A stretch of 64,000 bases of DNA from Paenibacillus pasadenensis (GTDB lineage: Bacteria; Bacillota; Bacilli; Paenibacillales; Paenibacillaceae). A program made the position numbers and the translations under genes. Below the pieces are notes generated by a model. That model was not told the origin of the DNA. It searched no databases and saw only the letters and a list, made by a program, of their open reading frames with translations. The DNA lies in NCBI RefSeq assembly GCF_023715725.1, contig NZ_JAMBOT010000001.1, positions 62,001 through 126,000 of the forward strand, written 5' to 3'. Position 1 is the stretch's first letter, and every line of letters begins with the position of its first letter. Positions 8,616 through 16,718 of this stretch are shown here, piece by piece.

Positions 8616-8912
8616 TCAAAGCTGCTCCAGCTGCCTTGTTTTGACTTTTGGCTTGCAGCTGCTGCATACCCCAATGACGGTTCCGTTTTCGTCCGTATAA
8701 AAGCCAAGCTGCTTCGACGGCTTGCGACAGAGGGAGCAGGGCTGGGATTTACCATTCGATTCAGCAGCCGTCCGTTTGTTTTTGCGGCTGCGGGCGGCTT
8801 TTAACTCAATGACTTTGCTTCTGGCGGCGGCTTCTGGCCGTCTTCTTTTTTTAACAAGCCCAATCAACAACACCGCTGCGATAATTCCTGCCGCTATCCA
8901 CATATAGGTCAT
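8616..8912 (-). CDS. small membrane protein with a C-terminal zinc ribbon
   Basis: 98 residues, family not recognised. One transmembrane segment occupies about residues 5-22 (AAGIIAAVLLIGLVKK), followed by a strongly basic linker. A C-terminal CSLCRKPS...CSSCKPK pair of CxxC motifs is likely to bind zinc. The ATG at 8912 is preferred over a TTG at 8918 because its GGGAG ribosome site is at proper distance (nine bases). The topology suggests the ribbon faces the cytoplasm (positive-inside rule). It is 15 bp downstream of the NAD(P)-binding protein gene on the same strand and may be co-transcribed with it. Confidence 0.7.
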   Translation of the reverse strand: MTYMWIAAGIIAAVLLIGLVKKRRRPEAAARSKVIELKAARSRKNKRTAAESNGKSQPCSLCRKPSKQLGFYTDENGTVIGVCSSCKPKVKTRQLEQL

Positions 8913-8927
8913 GGTCAAAATCTCCCT

Positions 8928-10388
8928 TCACCCATGCTTTTCTTCATGTTGCTTTATTTTGTTCTCAAAAACAAGCTTTTTGAGCCTCCTGCCATATGCG
9001 TTCATTACAACCAGGTGAATTTTAGCTTGCCCGTATTTATAAAGTAACCAAGGTAAAGAAGGCATATAATCATGAATTCCCGCCAGACATTGCTGAGATT
9101 CCGGCAGCTGAAGAAACTCGAGCCTTCCGTGATGCGCATTTTCCGTTAAAGCGAATCGTCCCCCCGTTATTCGGAATACGGAACGATAAAGCGTGCTTAA
9201 CTCCCGGTCATATTGCAGCTCGAGAACCGGTTGGGGTAGTGGTCTGACATGTACAAGTACCTTATCCTCTCCCACACGCTGCGTATAAACGAATGGTTTA
9301 AACGCACTCCCGAGCCAGTCCAGATAGTGCCGGCCAGCCCAATCGGCATCTTTGCCAGGAGGAAGTACAAACCGTTGAACCGATCGAACATCCTGCCTCC
9401 TGCTTGAATGAGCGGCTTTGGTACGTTTGCGGGTGCTCTTGCTGCTCGCTTGCTCCAATGCAAAACGGGCTGCTGCCTGGTACGAAATGGCTCCCCTGTC
9501 AATCCCATTCACTTCGGCGGTATTCTGTGCTGTCATTGGATGTGCGAGGCTTTCCACAAGCGGATAAACCATCTCTTTCGGAGCTCCGGTAATAAGCGAA
9601 ATCCATAACCGCGACAGCTTTACGGTTGGAAAAGGGAACGGGATCATAATCCGCCTCACCCCCAGCAAGTCGGCCGTTTGCCGCAGCAGCTCTTTGTAAC
9701 TCATCGGTTGCGGGCCGCCAATGTCGATTGTACGCCCCATAACCTCTTCACGGCCAATGACATTGCAAATCGTGTCCAGCACATCGGCAAGAGCGACAGG
9801 ATCTGTTTTATTGTTCGTCCAGCTGGGAAGCACCATAATGGGAAGTCTGCGCACAAGTCTGGATAAAATGGGATAGGACGATCCCTCTGGACCGACGATG
9901 AGACCGGCGCGCAGCGTCGTTACCGGCACACCGTAAGAACCGAGAATCCGCTCAACCTCGAGACGGCTTCGAAGATGGCGGGATAAGTTTTTTTCGGGTA
10001 TGCCCTCGGGTACTATACCGCTGAGATAAATGATCTGCCTGACGCCATTAAATGCCGCAGCCCGGGCAAAATGCGCAGCCAATATGGCATCCATATCCTC
10101 AAATCCCCCTTGGGTCAGCTTAGCCGAAGGGAGCATGGAATGAATCAGATATATGGCCGTATCCGCTCCCTTCAATGCTTCCACCGCCTGCTCCTGCGAA
10201 AAAAAGTCGCAGCTTCTCCATTGCACATTCTCCGTATTTTGGCTTGCATCAGCATGCCGGGATAAGGCAATAATACTGGCATCCTTTTTAAGCTGCTTCA
10301 TCAGATTGCCGCCGATATAACCGGTTGCTCCGGTTAGAGCGACGACTTTGCGTTTATGAGCAAGATGATTCAAATCGTTGGGGCGCAT
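8928..10388 (-). CDS. NAD(P)-binding protein with C-terminal DUF2867
   Basis: 486 residues. An atypical short-chain dehydrogenase/NmrA-like Rossmann domain begins at once, with TGATGYIGG at residues 19-27, and contains the YLSGIVPEG and LRAGLIVGPEG segments typical of this group. The C-terminal third (from about 320) is a DUF2867 domain, as in YfcH/YbjT-like proteins. The start is the ATG at 10388 with GAGGAGA seven bases upstream; the reading frame stays open 49 codons further but without a ribosome site. The substrate is unknown. Such proteins bind NAD(P)H and may act as epimerases, reductases or redox sensors. Confidence 0.82.
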   Translation of the reverse strand: MRPNDLNHLAHKRKVVALTGATGYIGGNLMKQLKKDASIIALSRHADASQNTENVQWRSCDFFSQEQAVEALKGADTAIYLIHSMLPSAKLTQGGFEDMDAILAAHFARAAAFNGVRQIIYLSGIVPEGIPEKNLSRHLRSRLEVERILGSYGVPVTTLRAGLIVGPEGSSYPILSRLVRRLPIMVLPSWTNNKTDPVALADVLDTICNVIGREEVMGRTIDIGGPQPMSYKELLRQTADLLGVRRIMIPFPFPTVKLSRLWISLITGAPKEMVYPLVESLAHPMTAQNTAEVNGIDRGAISYQAAARFALEQASSKSTRKRTKAAHSSRRQDVRSVQRFVLPPGKDADWAGRHYLDWLGSAFKPFVYTQRVGEDKVLVHVRPLPQPVLELQYDRELSTLYRSVFRITGGRFALTENAHHGRLEFLQLPESQQCLAGIHDYMPSLPWLLYKYGQAKIHLVVMNAYGRRLKKLVFENKIKQHEEKHG

Positions 10389-10551
10389 GGCAATGTCTCC
10401 TCTGACACAATAGGCCGAATAATGGTGCCTTATGAAATTCCATACCCGGTACCTGAGCCGGGAAAGCAGCAAATTTCCACTTGCATCCTGCATGTCTCCT
10501 GTGCCATTATGTTTAAGTAGTAAAATATTCGCCATTCAAGGAGTGATGGAA

Positions 10552-10860
10552 ATGCGTACTTATCTGGAGCGGTTCAAGCAGGATTTAGGTCAACAAGGAA
10601 AATTGCAAGGTCGGGAGTCCGTTCTTATTGCATTCGATCATTTACTTGACCTGCTGGATGAGCATATTGAGTCTCATCGGCTTGAAATTGGCGCACGCAG
10701 CACAAACGGCGAGAAATCAAAGGGCGAAGTCGAAGCCGCCATTCGGGAAGAAACGGAATTTTTCCGATCTGCCGTTCATACGGTCATTGAACGAACTGTC
10801 GCCGACTTGATCCATCGTGGAGACAAGGAATGGACGAAGTTTTACGACCGGGTTGAATAA
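10552..10860 (+). CDS. hypothetical protein, mostly helical
   Basis: 102 residues, charged and predicted largely alpha-helical, with no membrane segment or cysteine motif. I do not recognise the family. The ATG at 10552 lies eight bases after AAGGAG; an ATG two codons earlier is too close to that site. A clear terminator follows, so this is a monocistronic gene divergent from the NAD(P)-binding protein, with which it shares a promoter region of about 160 bp. Confidence 0.7.
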   Translation: MRTYLERFKQDLGQQGKLQGRESVLIAFDHLLDLLDEHIESHRLEIGARSTNGEKSKGEVEAAIREETEFFRSAVHTVIERTVADLIHRGDKEWTKFYDRVE

Positions 10861-10866
10861 CCGCGA

Positions 10867-10890
10867 AAGCCCCTCCGCCGAGGGGCTTTT
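10867..10890 (+). terminator. rho-independent terminator
   Basis: AAGCCCCT (10867-10874) pairs with AGGGGCTT (10881-10888), followed by TTTT-type bases. Confidence 0.85.
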
Positions 10891-10992
10891 GTATGTTTAC
10901 AGAGTTAACTTGGATAGATGACCAGGCCCGAACTTCTTGTCCCTGACCTGAATATGCTAATCTATCTTTAGCCGCAAAGGAGTGAGAGATAG

Positions 10993-12285
10993 ATGGCAAT
11001 CGCAAAAACGCCTATTATGGGTCAACCGCTAATTCAACCGGATACAATGACGAAATTTGTTCAAACGGTCAGCCCTGCTTTCAATCCCGAAATTGCGCGG
11101 CAGTTTTACCAAGTCGGCAGCCGTTACGGTGTTCGCGGAGATATTGCGCTATGTCAGTCTATTCATGAGACGAACTGGTTCCGTTTTGGCGGGCTGGTCA
11201 AACCCGAGCAGAACAACTATGCCGGAATCGGCGCCACCGGACCCGGAAATCCTGGAACAACCTTCGCTACCATTGCAGAAGGAGTAACCGCGCAAATCCA
11301 GCATTTATACGCTTATGCTTCCAAAGCGCCGCTGCCTAACGGAGAAAAACTTGTCGATCCGCGCTTTACGCTTGTGACCAGAGGCATTGCCCCCAACTGG
11401 GAGGATCTTGGCGGACGCTGGGCCGTTCCCGGTTATGACCGCAGCAAATTCGTAAGCTTGCAGGCTGCTATGGATGCCGGCGAGACGTATGGGCAAAAAA
11501 TCGTCAAGCTGTACCAGTCGCTGGCCGCCTCAGCACCGAAGCCAAACAATCCGCCTGTTAATTTGCCAATCGTCGTATTGGACGCTGGCCACGGCGGTAC
11601 AGATCCCGGCGCTCAGGGCTACAGCATTGTGGAAAAGGAAAGCACGCTGGACCTGGTCATGAGAACCGCGTCCCTGCTTCGTTCGCGTTATAAGGTCGAC
11701 GTCCGTCTGACGCGCAGCACGGATGTGTTCGTTCCGCTTCCGCAAAGAGCCTCCATGGCCAACGGCTGGGGAGCCGCGTATTTTGTATCCTTTCATCACA
11801 ACGCTTCGGGAGGCGAAGGATTCGAATCCTTTGTTTATTCCGGCACACGCAGCGCCGCCTCCGGGCAGAAACAGAATATGGTTCACGATTCTATTATGAA
11901 GCTGTTAGGCCCGCTCGGCGTTGCCAACAGGGGGAAAAAAGAAGCTAATTTCGCCGTTTTGCGAGAAACAACGATGCCTTCCGTGTTACTTGAGAATTTA
12001 TTTGTCGATAATGCTTTCGATTCGGTTTTGCTCAAAAATCCAACCGTCCGCCAAGACTTGGCGGAAGCAATCGCAGAAGGAGTTGCTGCAGCGATGGCGC
12101 TGACACCAAACAATCCCGCTGGATATCCGGACGGAACGCCGGACTATAAAGTTCAAGCAATCGAATGGCTGTACGATCAAGGCTTTCTGACCGATCCGGT
12201 CTGGAAACAGCAGCCCAATGCCCCTCTGCCGTTATGGGCGGAAGCACTTATCCTTCAGCGGCTGTACGCCATGCTTAAAAGCTAA
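10993..12285 (+). CDS. two-domain cell-wall hydrolase: glucosaminidase plus amidase_3
   Basis: 430 residues. Residues about 25-178 resemble a glucosaminidase/lysozyme-like domain, with the putative catalytic Glu59 in SIHETNWF and a NYAGIGATG segment. Residues about 192-365 are an N-acetylmuramoyl-L-alanine amidase_3 domain: LDAGHGGTDPGA with zinc ligand His200, Glu214, a second His in SFHHN (268/269) and Glu334 in VLLENLFVDN. A 55-residue C-terminal part may be a wall-binding or folding module. It would cut both the glycan chain and the stem peptide link. There is no signal peptide: the protein starts MAIAKTPIMGQPLIQPD. The ATG has AAAGGAG at normal distance, so the absence is not a start-site error. 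Confidence 0.88.
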   Translation: MAIAKTPIMGQPLIQPDTMTKFVQTVSPAFNPEIARQFYQVGSRYGVRGDIALCQSIHETNWFRFGGLVKPEQNNYAGIGATGPGNPGTTFATIAEGVTAQIQHLYAYASKAPLPNGEKLVDPRFTLVTRGIAPNWEDLGGRWAVPGYDRSKFVSLQAAMDAGETYGQKIVKLYQSLAASAPKPNNPPVNLPIVVLDAGHGGTDPGAQGYSIVEKESTLDLVMRTASLLRSRYKVDVRLTRSTDVFVPLPQRASMANGWGAAYFVSFHHNASGGEGFESFVYSGTRSAASGQKQNMVHDSIMKLLGPLGVANRGKKEANFAVLRETTMPSVLLENLFVDNAFDSVLLKNPTVRQDLAEAIAEGVAAAMALTPNNPAGYPDGTPDYKVQAIEWLYDQGFLTDPVWKQQPNAPLPLWAEALILQRLYAMLKS

Positions 12286-12344
12286 TACGAGCTGTGGCTG
12301 TTTCCGTGCGCCGGCCCGTCGGCCGGTTTACATAATAGCAGAAA

Positions 12345-13223
12345 TCAACCGTTCATCGTACGGATAAAATCCTGAATATACCCCATAAACTTGCGCGCAG
12401 CCGGCGACAGCTGCTTGAATGATGCCGCAGCAATCGCCAGCGTCCGGTAGCGCCCGTCCTCCAGATCCACGATCGCGGCACGGTGATTTCTCCCCTGCAG
12501 GACAAGCTCCGGCAAAATGCTAATGCCAAGACCATGCTCAACCATGGCAATAATCGCATAATCGTCATGCGTTTCGTATTTGATGCGCGGCCTGCGGATC
12601 GACTCCTCCAAAATTCTTCGCACGTCATAATCCGAGCCTGCCTTCGGAATAATGAACACCTCATCCTCCAGCTGTTTTAACGAAAGCCGATCCTCCCCAG
12701 CCAGCGGGTGCTCGGCAGGCAAAACGCAAAGCATGCGGTCCTGTTTAAGCGGAAAAGTGTCCAAGCCTTCTCTCGCCGGAAGCGACAAAAAGCCTAAATC
12801 CATCGAACCGTCCGATATGCCCTCCTCGATATCGCTGTAATCTCCCTCGATCAGCTTAATTTCGATACCGGGAAAATCCCGGTCGAACGCTTTAATCATC
12901 GCCGGGAGCCAATGAACCGACACGCTCGTAAACGTCCCGAGCCGTACCGTTCCTGCTTGAAGCCCATTAATCAAAGCAATCTCCTGACTAAGCTGCTCCT
13001 GGGCGGCCAACAGCTCCCTGATCGGCCGAAGCAGACGCTCTCCGTTTTCAGTCAAACGGATTCCGGAACGGCTTCGCGTCAGAAGCGCCAGGCCGAATTC
13101 TTTTTCGAGGCTGCTGACCGCATGGCTGACACCGGACTGAGTCAGGCCCAATACTTCGCCTGCACGGGTCAGGCTCCCAAGGTCGACCACCGTGCTGAAC
13201 ACCTCATATTTGAATAAGCTCAT
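12345..13223 (-). CDS. LysR-family transcriptional regulator
   Basis: 292 residues. The N-terminal winged helix-turn-helix (residues about 3-62) reads SLTRAGEVLGLTQSGVSHAV. The C-terminal part is the periplasmic-binding-protein-like effector domain of the LysR family (LGTFTSVSVHWLPAMIKAF onward). The ATG follows AAAGGAG. The gene is divergent from an EamA-family exporter, the usual arrangement of a LysR regulator with its target. The 157-bp intergenic region contains the palindrome TTACCAGTGGTAA. The effector is unknown. Confidence 0.92.
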   Translation of the reverse strand: MSLFKYEVFSTVVDLGSLTRAGEVLGLTQSGVSHAVSSLEKEFGLALLTRSRSGIRLTENGERLLRPIRELLAAQEQLSQEIALINGLQAGTVRLGTFTSVSVHWLPAMIKAFDRDFPGIEIKLIEGDYSDIEEGISDGSMDLGFLSLPAREGLDTFPLKQDRMLCVLPAEHPLAGEDRLSLKQLEDEVFIIPKAGSDYDVRRILEESIRRPRIKYETHDDYAIIAMVEHGLGISILPELVLQGRNHRAAIVDLEDGRYRTLAIAAASFKQLSPAARKFMGYIQDFIRTMNG

Positions 13224-13334
13224 AAGCGTTAAACTCCTTTATAACGGTTCGTGTAGGCGGAAATTTACATGTAAAGTTCTCATGTTAAAGATGAGAAACA
13301 TTCAATTCCCTTATGCTATTTCGGTTAGTATACT

Positions 13335-13347
13335 TTACCAGTGGTAA
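13335..13347. promoter_or_regulatory. 13-bp palindrome between the LysR and EamA genes
   Basis: TTACCA-G-TGGTAA lies 34 bp before the EamA start codon and about 110 bp before the regulator start. LysR sites commonly have the form T-N11-A within an inverted repeat, which this satisfies. Binding is inferred. Confidence 0.45.
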
Positions 13348-13380
13348 GGCTTCAACAATAAGATTGGGGATACGATAAGC

Positions 13381-14274
13381 ATGAAAAAATCGGAATGGGT
13401 TTTGCTGACAGTAACGTTATGCTGGGGAGCTTCTTATCTGCTTTTGAAGACAGCTTTAGGGGCTGTTAATGAGTTTATGCTGATCGGGCTGCGCTTCGGA
13501 ATTGCGTTTCTGGTCGGAGCAGCGGTCATGTTCCCCAGGCTGAAAAAGGCGACGCGTCAAACGTTCCGGTTTGCGGCAGCTCAAGGGGCATTGCTGTTTG
13601 CAATCGGCCTGGCGGTCAGTTATGGGCTGAAAACGACCTCAACCGCCAATGCCAGCTTCCTGATCAGCTTAACCGTTATTTTTGTGCCGATATTGTCCGT
13701 ATTCTTTCTTGGGCAGCGAATGAAGCCGGAGCTTACAGTCGGAATCGGCTTTGCCATCGCGGGCATCGGCCTCATGACGCTCAAAATTCCGCTCAGCGTT
13801 CAGCCCGGCGATCTGTTATGCATGCTGGCCGCTCTGCTCAATGCAACTTATGTCCTTGTAACGTCTCGGGCTGCCAAATCCGTTGACACGATCAGCCTCG
13901 GCGTGCTGCAGCTTGGTTTTGCCGGTGCTTACGGGATTGCGTTTGCGTTAATGACCGGCAAAGCGGCTCTGCCAGGAAGCGGGGAAGGCTGGGCGGCGCT
14001 GATCGCGCTCGCAATCGTCGGAACGGCGTTTTGTTATGTCGCGCAGCCGGCGGCTCAAAGGTTTACAACCCCGGCAAGAGTCGGACTTATTTTTTCGATG
14101 GAACCGGTATTTGCAGCAGTGTTTGCATTTGTGCTTGCGGGAGAGCTGCTGCGGCCGCAGGGTTATGCAGGAGCAGCGCTAGTTTTTACGGGGGTGCTTA
14201 TTTCGGAATATGGCAGCAGATGGGTTGCGGCGCTTCGCAAAAAAAGAGGCCTGCGTACAGAACCGCTGCCCTAA
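13381..14274 (+). CDS. EamA/DMT-family transporter
   Basis: 297 residues with ten hydrophobic segments in two EamA repeats (MLCWGASYLLLKTALG at the start; FSMEPVFAAVFAFVLAGE in the second repeat). Drug/metabolite transporters of this group export amino acids, nucleosides or other small molecules across the cytoplasmic membrane. The substrate is unknown. Its control is probably by the divergent LysR regulator. Its TAA overlaps the stop codon of the convergent small gene. Confidence 0.88.
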   Translation: MKKSEWVLLTVTLCWGASYLLLKTALGAVNEFMLIGLRFGIAFLVGAAVMFPRLKKATRQTFRFAAAQGALLFAIGLAVSYGLKTTSTANASFLISLTVIFVPILSVFFLGQRMKPELTVGIGFAIAGIGLMTLKIPLSVQPGDLLCMLAALLNATYVLVTSRAAKSVDTISLGVLQLGFAGAYGIAFALMTGKAALPGSGEGWAALIALAIVGTAFCYVAQPAAQRFTTPARVGLIFSMEPVFAAVFAFVLAGELLRPQGYAGAALVFTGVLISEYGSRWVAALRKKRGLRTEPLP

Positions 14275-14516
14275 GCAATCACTGCGGCTTCCGCTGCTTG
14301 CGGACGGCGCACCAGCTTCAGCGCATGGCGGATGGCGATTTTTTTCACCAATTCGCGGTTTGCGACGGTGTCTTCACAGTACAGCTCGAACAGCGCCTCC
14401 TGGGCGGCCTTTACTGCTAGCTGCTCATCCTTGAGCAGATGCATACATATGGAGTAGCACTGCTGCTCGGCCGCCCGCAGCGAGTGAATCCTGTCAGGTT
14501 TTTGAATGGCGTTCAT
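14271..14516 (-). CDS. small hypothetical protein
   Basis: 81 residues, family not recognised. The stretch AEQQCYSICMHLLKDEQLAV and following residues loosely resembles region 2 of ECF sigma factors (the part that recognises core polymerase and the -10 element), but the protein is too short to hold region 4. The ATG at 14516 has GGAAG eight bases upstream. It converges on the EamA gene and the stop codons overlap by three bases. It may be a sigma-factor relic or a small regulator; neither is shown. Confidence 0.55.
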   Translation of the reverse strand: MNAIQKPDRIHSLRAAEQQCYSICMHLLKDEQLAVKAAQEALFELYCEDTVANRELVKKIAIRHALKLVRRPQAAEAAVIA

Positions 14517-14666
14517 TCTATTCTTCCTTTCATGCAACAACTAACCTATAGACGGATTATAGCGGCGAATTGTATCCAAGTGACGTCCAAATTCAAGTAT
14601 AATAATGTTTTACCTGGAATAAAGAAACAAAAGCTTTCGGAATGTTTAAGAATTCCTTAAATTCCC

Positions 14667-14700
14667 AAAAAGCCCCTGCTTTTGATAGCAGGGGCTTTTT
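14667..14700. terminator. bidirectional terminator-like hairpin
   Basis: AAAAAGCCCCTGCT (14667-14680) pairs with AGCAGGGGCTTTTT (14687-14700), a 14-bp perfect stem with a 6-nt loop. No convincing gene ends just before it on the plus strand, so it may be a remnant or may serve an unseen small RNA. Confidence 0.75.
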
Positions 14701-14813
14701 AGTTAACGTGAAATTATTGCTCTGAATTGCGCAGCGCATCTGCAGGGGAATCCTTTAAAGCAGAACGGGGAGTTTACGGGTAGGCAAATTAGCAGATGTA
14801 AAAAGCAGCACGA

Positions 14814-14856
14814 CAAAAAACCGCCTGAACACAGCATGCGGCTGCATTAAGGCGGC
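14814..14856 (-). terminator. terminator of the YtkA-like lipoprotein gene
   Basis: CCGCCT (14821-14826) pairs with AGGCGG (14850-14855) around an inner GCATGC palindrome. The six-A run at 14815-14820 becomes a U-run on the minus strand. Confidence 0.7.
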
Positions 14857-14868
14857 TTTTGTGAGTTG

Positions 14869-15255
14869 TTATTTTACTTGAAACTCGTTGCGCTTGATAA
14901 TGTGAATGTCTTCACCGGAATAAATATGAATGTAAATCCAGTACTTGCCCGGTTTCGTAAACGTATGAGTTACTTCAAATTGCTTCTCCGACTTTTCCTC
15001 GGCCGTAATCAGAATCGGAAGCTCTTTTTCCGTTTCCTCGCGGATGTCGAAGTCGATGCGTGCATCTTCCATCTGTTCGATGCCTTCAACTGTGGCCGTA
15101 AGCTTCAGAGGAGTTCCGGCAACGGCATCCGTCGGCTCGCTGACAATCTTAGTCTCAATGGCGGACTCGTCCACACCTCCGCTAACGGAGCTGCACCCCG
15201 CGATTACAAACATAAGCACTGCCAGCATAAGTAGTCCTGTCTTTTTCACTGCCAT
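14869..15255 (-). CDS. YtkA-like (FixH-like) lipoprotein
   Basis: 128 residues. A lipoprotein signal peptide carries the lipobox VIAGC at about residue 20. The mature domain is an immunoglobulin-like beta fold of the YtkA type (KLTATVEGIEQMEDARIDFD, then THTFTKPGKYWIYIHI). It is anchored outside the cytoplasmic membrane. In other bacteria such domains occur with copper or cytochrome-oxidase functions, but no copper-binding His/Met motif is evident here. The ATG at 15255 follows AAGGAGG. Confidence 0.75.
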   Translation of the reverse strand: MAVKKTGLLMLAVLMFVIAGCSSVSGGVDESAIETKIVSEPTDAVAGTPLKLTATVEGIEQMEDARIDFDIREETEKELPILITAEEKSEKQFEVTHTFTKPGKYWIYIHIYSGEDIHIIKRNEFQVK

Positions 15256-15344
15256 TCTTCCTCCTTGATCGAATAACAATATCCACTCCCATTATACCCC
15301 TCTTGGAGATAAAATGAGGTAGTCAACCATGAACTTTTCATGTC

Positions 15345-15373
15345 TTGTCGATCAATGTCGGATGTGCTACAAT
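15345..15373 (+). promoter_or_regulatory. sigma-A promoter of the FMN-riboswitch transcript
   Basis: TTGTCG at 15345-15350 and TACAAT at 15368-15373 are separated by 17 bp. Transcription would start near 15380, about 12 bases before the aptamer. Confidence 0.65.
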
Positions 15374-15391
15374 GCAATCTAACTGAATCTG

Positions 15392-15536
15392 AACCTTCGG
15401 GGCAGGGTGAAATTCCCTACCGGCGGTGACGGCGCCAGCGGCGCCGAAGCCCGCGACTCCCCATAACGCTTGCGTTGCGGGGACTGACTTGGTGAAATTC
15501 CAAGGCCGACGGTTATAGTCCGGATGAGAGAAGGTT
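15392..15536 (+). ncRNA. FMN riboswitch (RFN element)
   Basis: The conserved RFN blocks are all visible in order: GGGGCAGGGTGAAATTCCC, TACCGGCGGT, GCCCGCGA, CTTGGTGAAATTCCAAGGCC, and GACGGTTATAGTCCGGATGAG. The closing P1 helix pairs AACCTTC (15392-15398) with GAAGGTT (15530-15536). The variable arm is GC-rich. The aptamer senses flavin mononucleotide and in known cases turns off riboflavin synthesis or uptake genes. The only gene downstream is an EamA-family transporter. Confidence 0.95.
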
Positions 15537-15539
15537 ATA

Positions 15540-15617
15540 CCTGCTTGGCGCTAATTTTTTATTAGCGGCAGGCAGGTTCTTCATGCCCCCGTCAAAGCTT
15601 CATTTGACGGGGGCATG
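15540..15617 (+). promoter_or_regulatory. candidate expression platform of the FMN riboswitch
   Basis: Two hairpins follow the aptamer. The first pairs CGCTAAT (15549-15555) with ATTAGCG (15561-15567), extended by CCTGC/GCAGG. The second is a perfect 15-bp stem, CATGCCCCCGTCAAA (15582-15596) with TTTGACGGGGGCATG (15603-15617). The second lacks a U-run, so it is not a textbook terminator. How the switch acts on expression is unclear. Confidence 0.5.
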
Positions 15618-15665
15618 CTGCTTCTATCGAGGTTCAATTCAAATTCCGTTTTGGAGGTTTTTGAA

Positions 15666-16646
15666 TTGGGTAACACCGCCACTGTTTCCGGTCCGCTGTC
15701 TGCGGGTCGCAGCGGGCTGCTTTCCCGCGGGCGCGGCATCTGGTACGTCGCGCTTGGAGCAACACTTTGGGGAGTCGATCCGCTGTTCCGTATCTTGCTG
15801 CTCCAGCAGTTCACGTCAGCGCAGATTGTATTTGTCGAGCATTTGCTGCTAGCTTTCTATTCGGTTCCCGTTCTTATCCATTACAGGCATCAGCTTTCCG
15901 GTAAAATGACGCTTGGCGTAATTGGCGCGCTCCTGTTCATCTCCTGGGGCGGCTCGGCTCTCGCCACCGTCATGTTCACCGCAGCGTTCAGCTACGGCAA
16001 CTTTAATGCCATTCTGCTCCTGCAAAAGCTCCAGCCGCTGTTTGCGATCGTGCTCGCGCGGCTTATTCTTAAAGAGGCTCTGCCTCAGCGCTTCCCACTT
16101 TTTCTGCTGCTGGCGCTCGCCGGAACGTATTTGCTTACGTTCGGCTTCTCGTCTCCAGCGCTCGGCCTGCATGAGCTCGCTACGGTTGGATGCCTGCTTT
16201 CCATCGGCGCAGCGGCATTATGGGGCGGCTCCACCGTCATGGGCAAATATTTGCTCTCCAAGCAAATGGGCTTTCACTTCGTAACCGCGCTGCGCTTCAT
16301 GCTCGCGATTCCGCTGCTCGGAATTATTTTGCTCGCCTCCGGCGACAGTTGGAAACCGCTGGAGGGCGGCGGCGCGACGGCGATTCTGCTCGTCAATCTG
16401 CTGTTCCAGGCGTTCATTCCCGGCTTGCTCAGCATGCTGCTTTATTACAAAGGCCTTTCGTCGACCAAAGCTTCGCTCGCTACGCTTGCGGAGCTGGCTT
16501 TCCCGGCTGTGGGTGTGTTAATCAACTGGCTCGTATTTGATCAGGTGTTAACCTCAGGACAGATTGCCGGATTCATTCTGATCTGGACCGTGCTTGTGCT
16601 GCTAAGCCGGAGCTCAGCGAAACCGGCTGCCGGTGCGGCAAGCTGA
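15666..16646 (+). CDS. EamA/DMT-family transporter under FMN riboswitch control; candidate flavin transporter
   Basis: 326 residues. A 25-residue polar N terminus is followed by ten hydrophobic segments forming two EamA repeats (ALGATLWGVDPLFRILLL at the first; LSTTKASLATLAELAFPAVG-like segment in the second). The start is the TTG at 15666, eight bases after GGAGG; the frame is open upstream without a ribosome site. Control by an FMN riboswitch strongly links the gene to riboflavin or FMN. RibN of Rhizobium, a DMT-family riboflavin importer behind an RFN element, is a precedent. Direction of transport here is unknown. A strong bidirectional terminator follows. Confidence 0.85.
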   Translation: MGNTATVSGPLSAGRSGLLSRGRGIWYVALGATLWGVDPLFRILLLQQFTSAQIVFVEHLLLAFYSVPVLIHYRHQLSGKMTLGVIGALLFISWGGSALATVMFTAAFSYGNFNAILLLQKLQPLFAIVLARLILKEALPQRFPLFLLLALAGTYLLTFGFSSPALGLHELATVGCLLSIGAAALWGGSTVMGKYLLSKQMGFHFVTALRFMLAIPLLGIILLASGDSWKPLEGGGATAILLVNLLFQAFIPGLLSMLLYYKGLSSTKASLATLAELAFPAVGVLINWLVFDQVLTSGQIAGFILIWTVLVLLSRSSAKPAAGAAS

Positions 16647-16670
16647 TGCGTGTACAATTTTACACTCAAA

Positions 16671-16708
16671 ACGCCGCATGCCCCGTGATGGGCATGCGGC
16701 GTTTTTTT
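16671..16708. terminator. bidirectional terminator
   Basis: ACGCCGCATGCCC (from 16671) pairs with GGGCATGCGGCGT (to 16702) around a short loop, followed by seven T residues. It separates the EamA gene from the convergent alkyltransferase-like gene. Confidence 0.88.
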
Positions 16709-16718
16709 GCAGCCAACG

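Larger units (their letters stand above)
14541..14868. other. intergenic region with two terminators
   Basis: It holds the upstream region of the small hypothetical gene and two terminator hairpins listed separately. No further gene was seen. Confidence 0.6.

Noticed and set aside
15582..15617. Simple rho-independent terminator after the FMN aptamer
   Set aside because: The stem is strong but no U-run follows, so it is listed only as part of a candidate expression platform.
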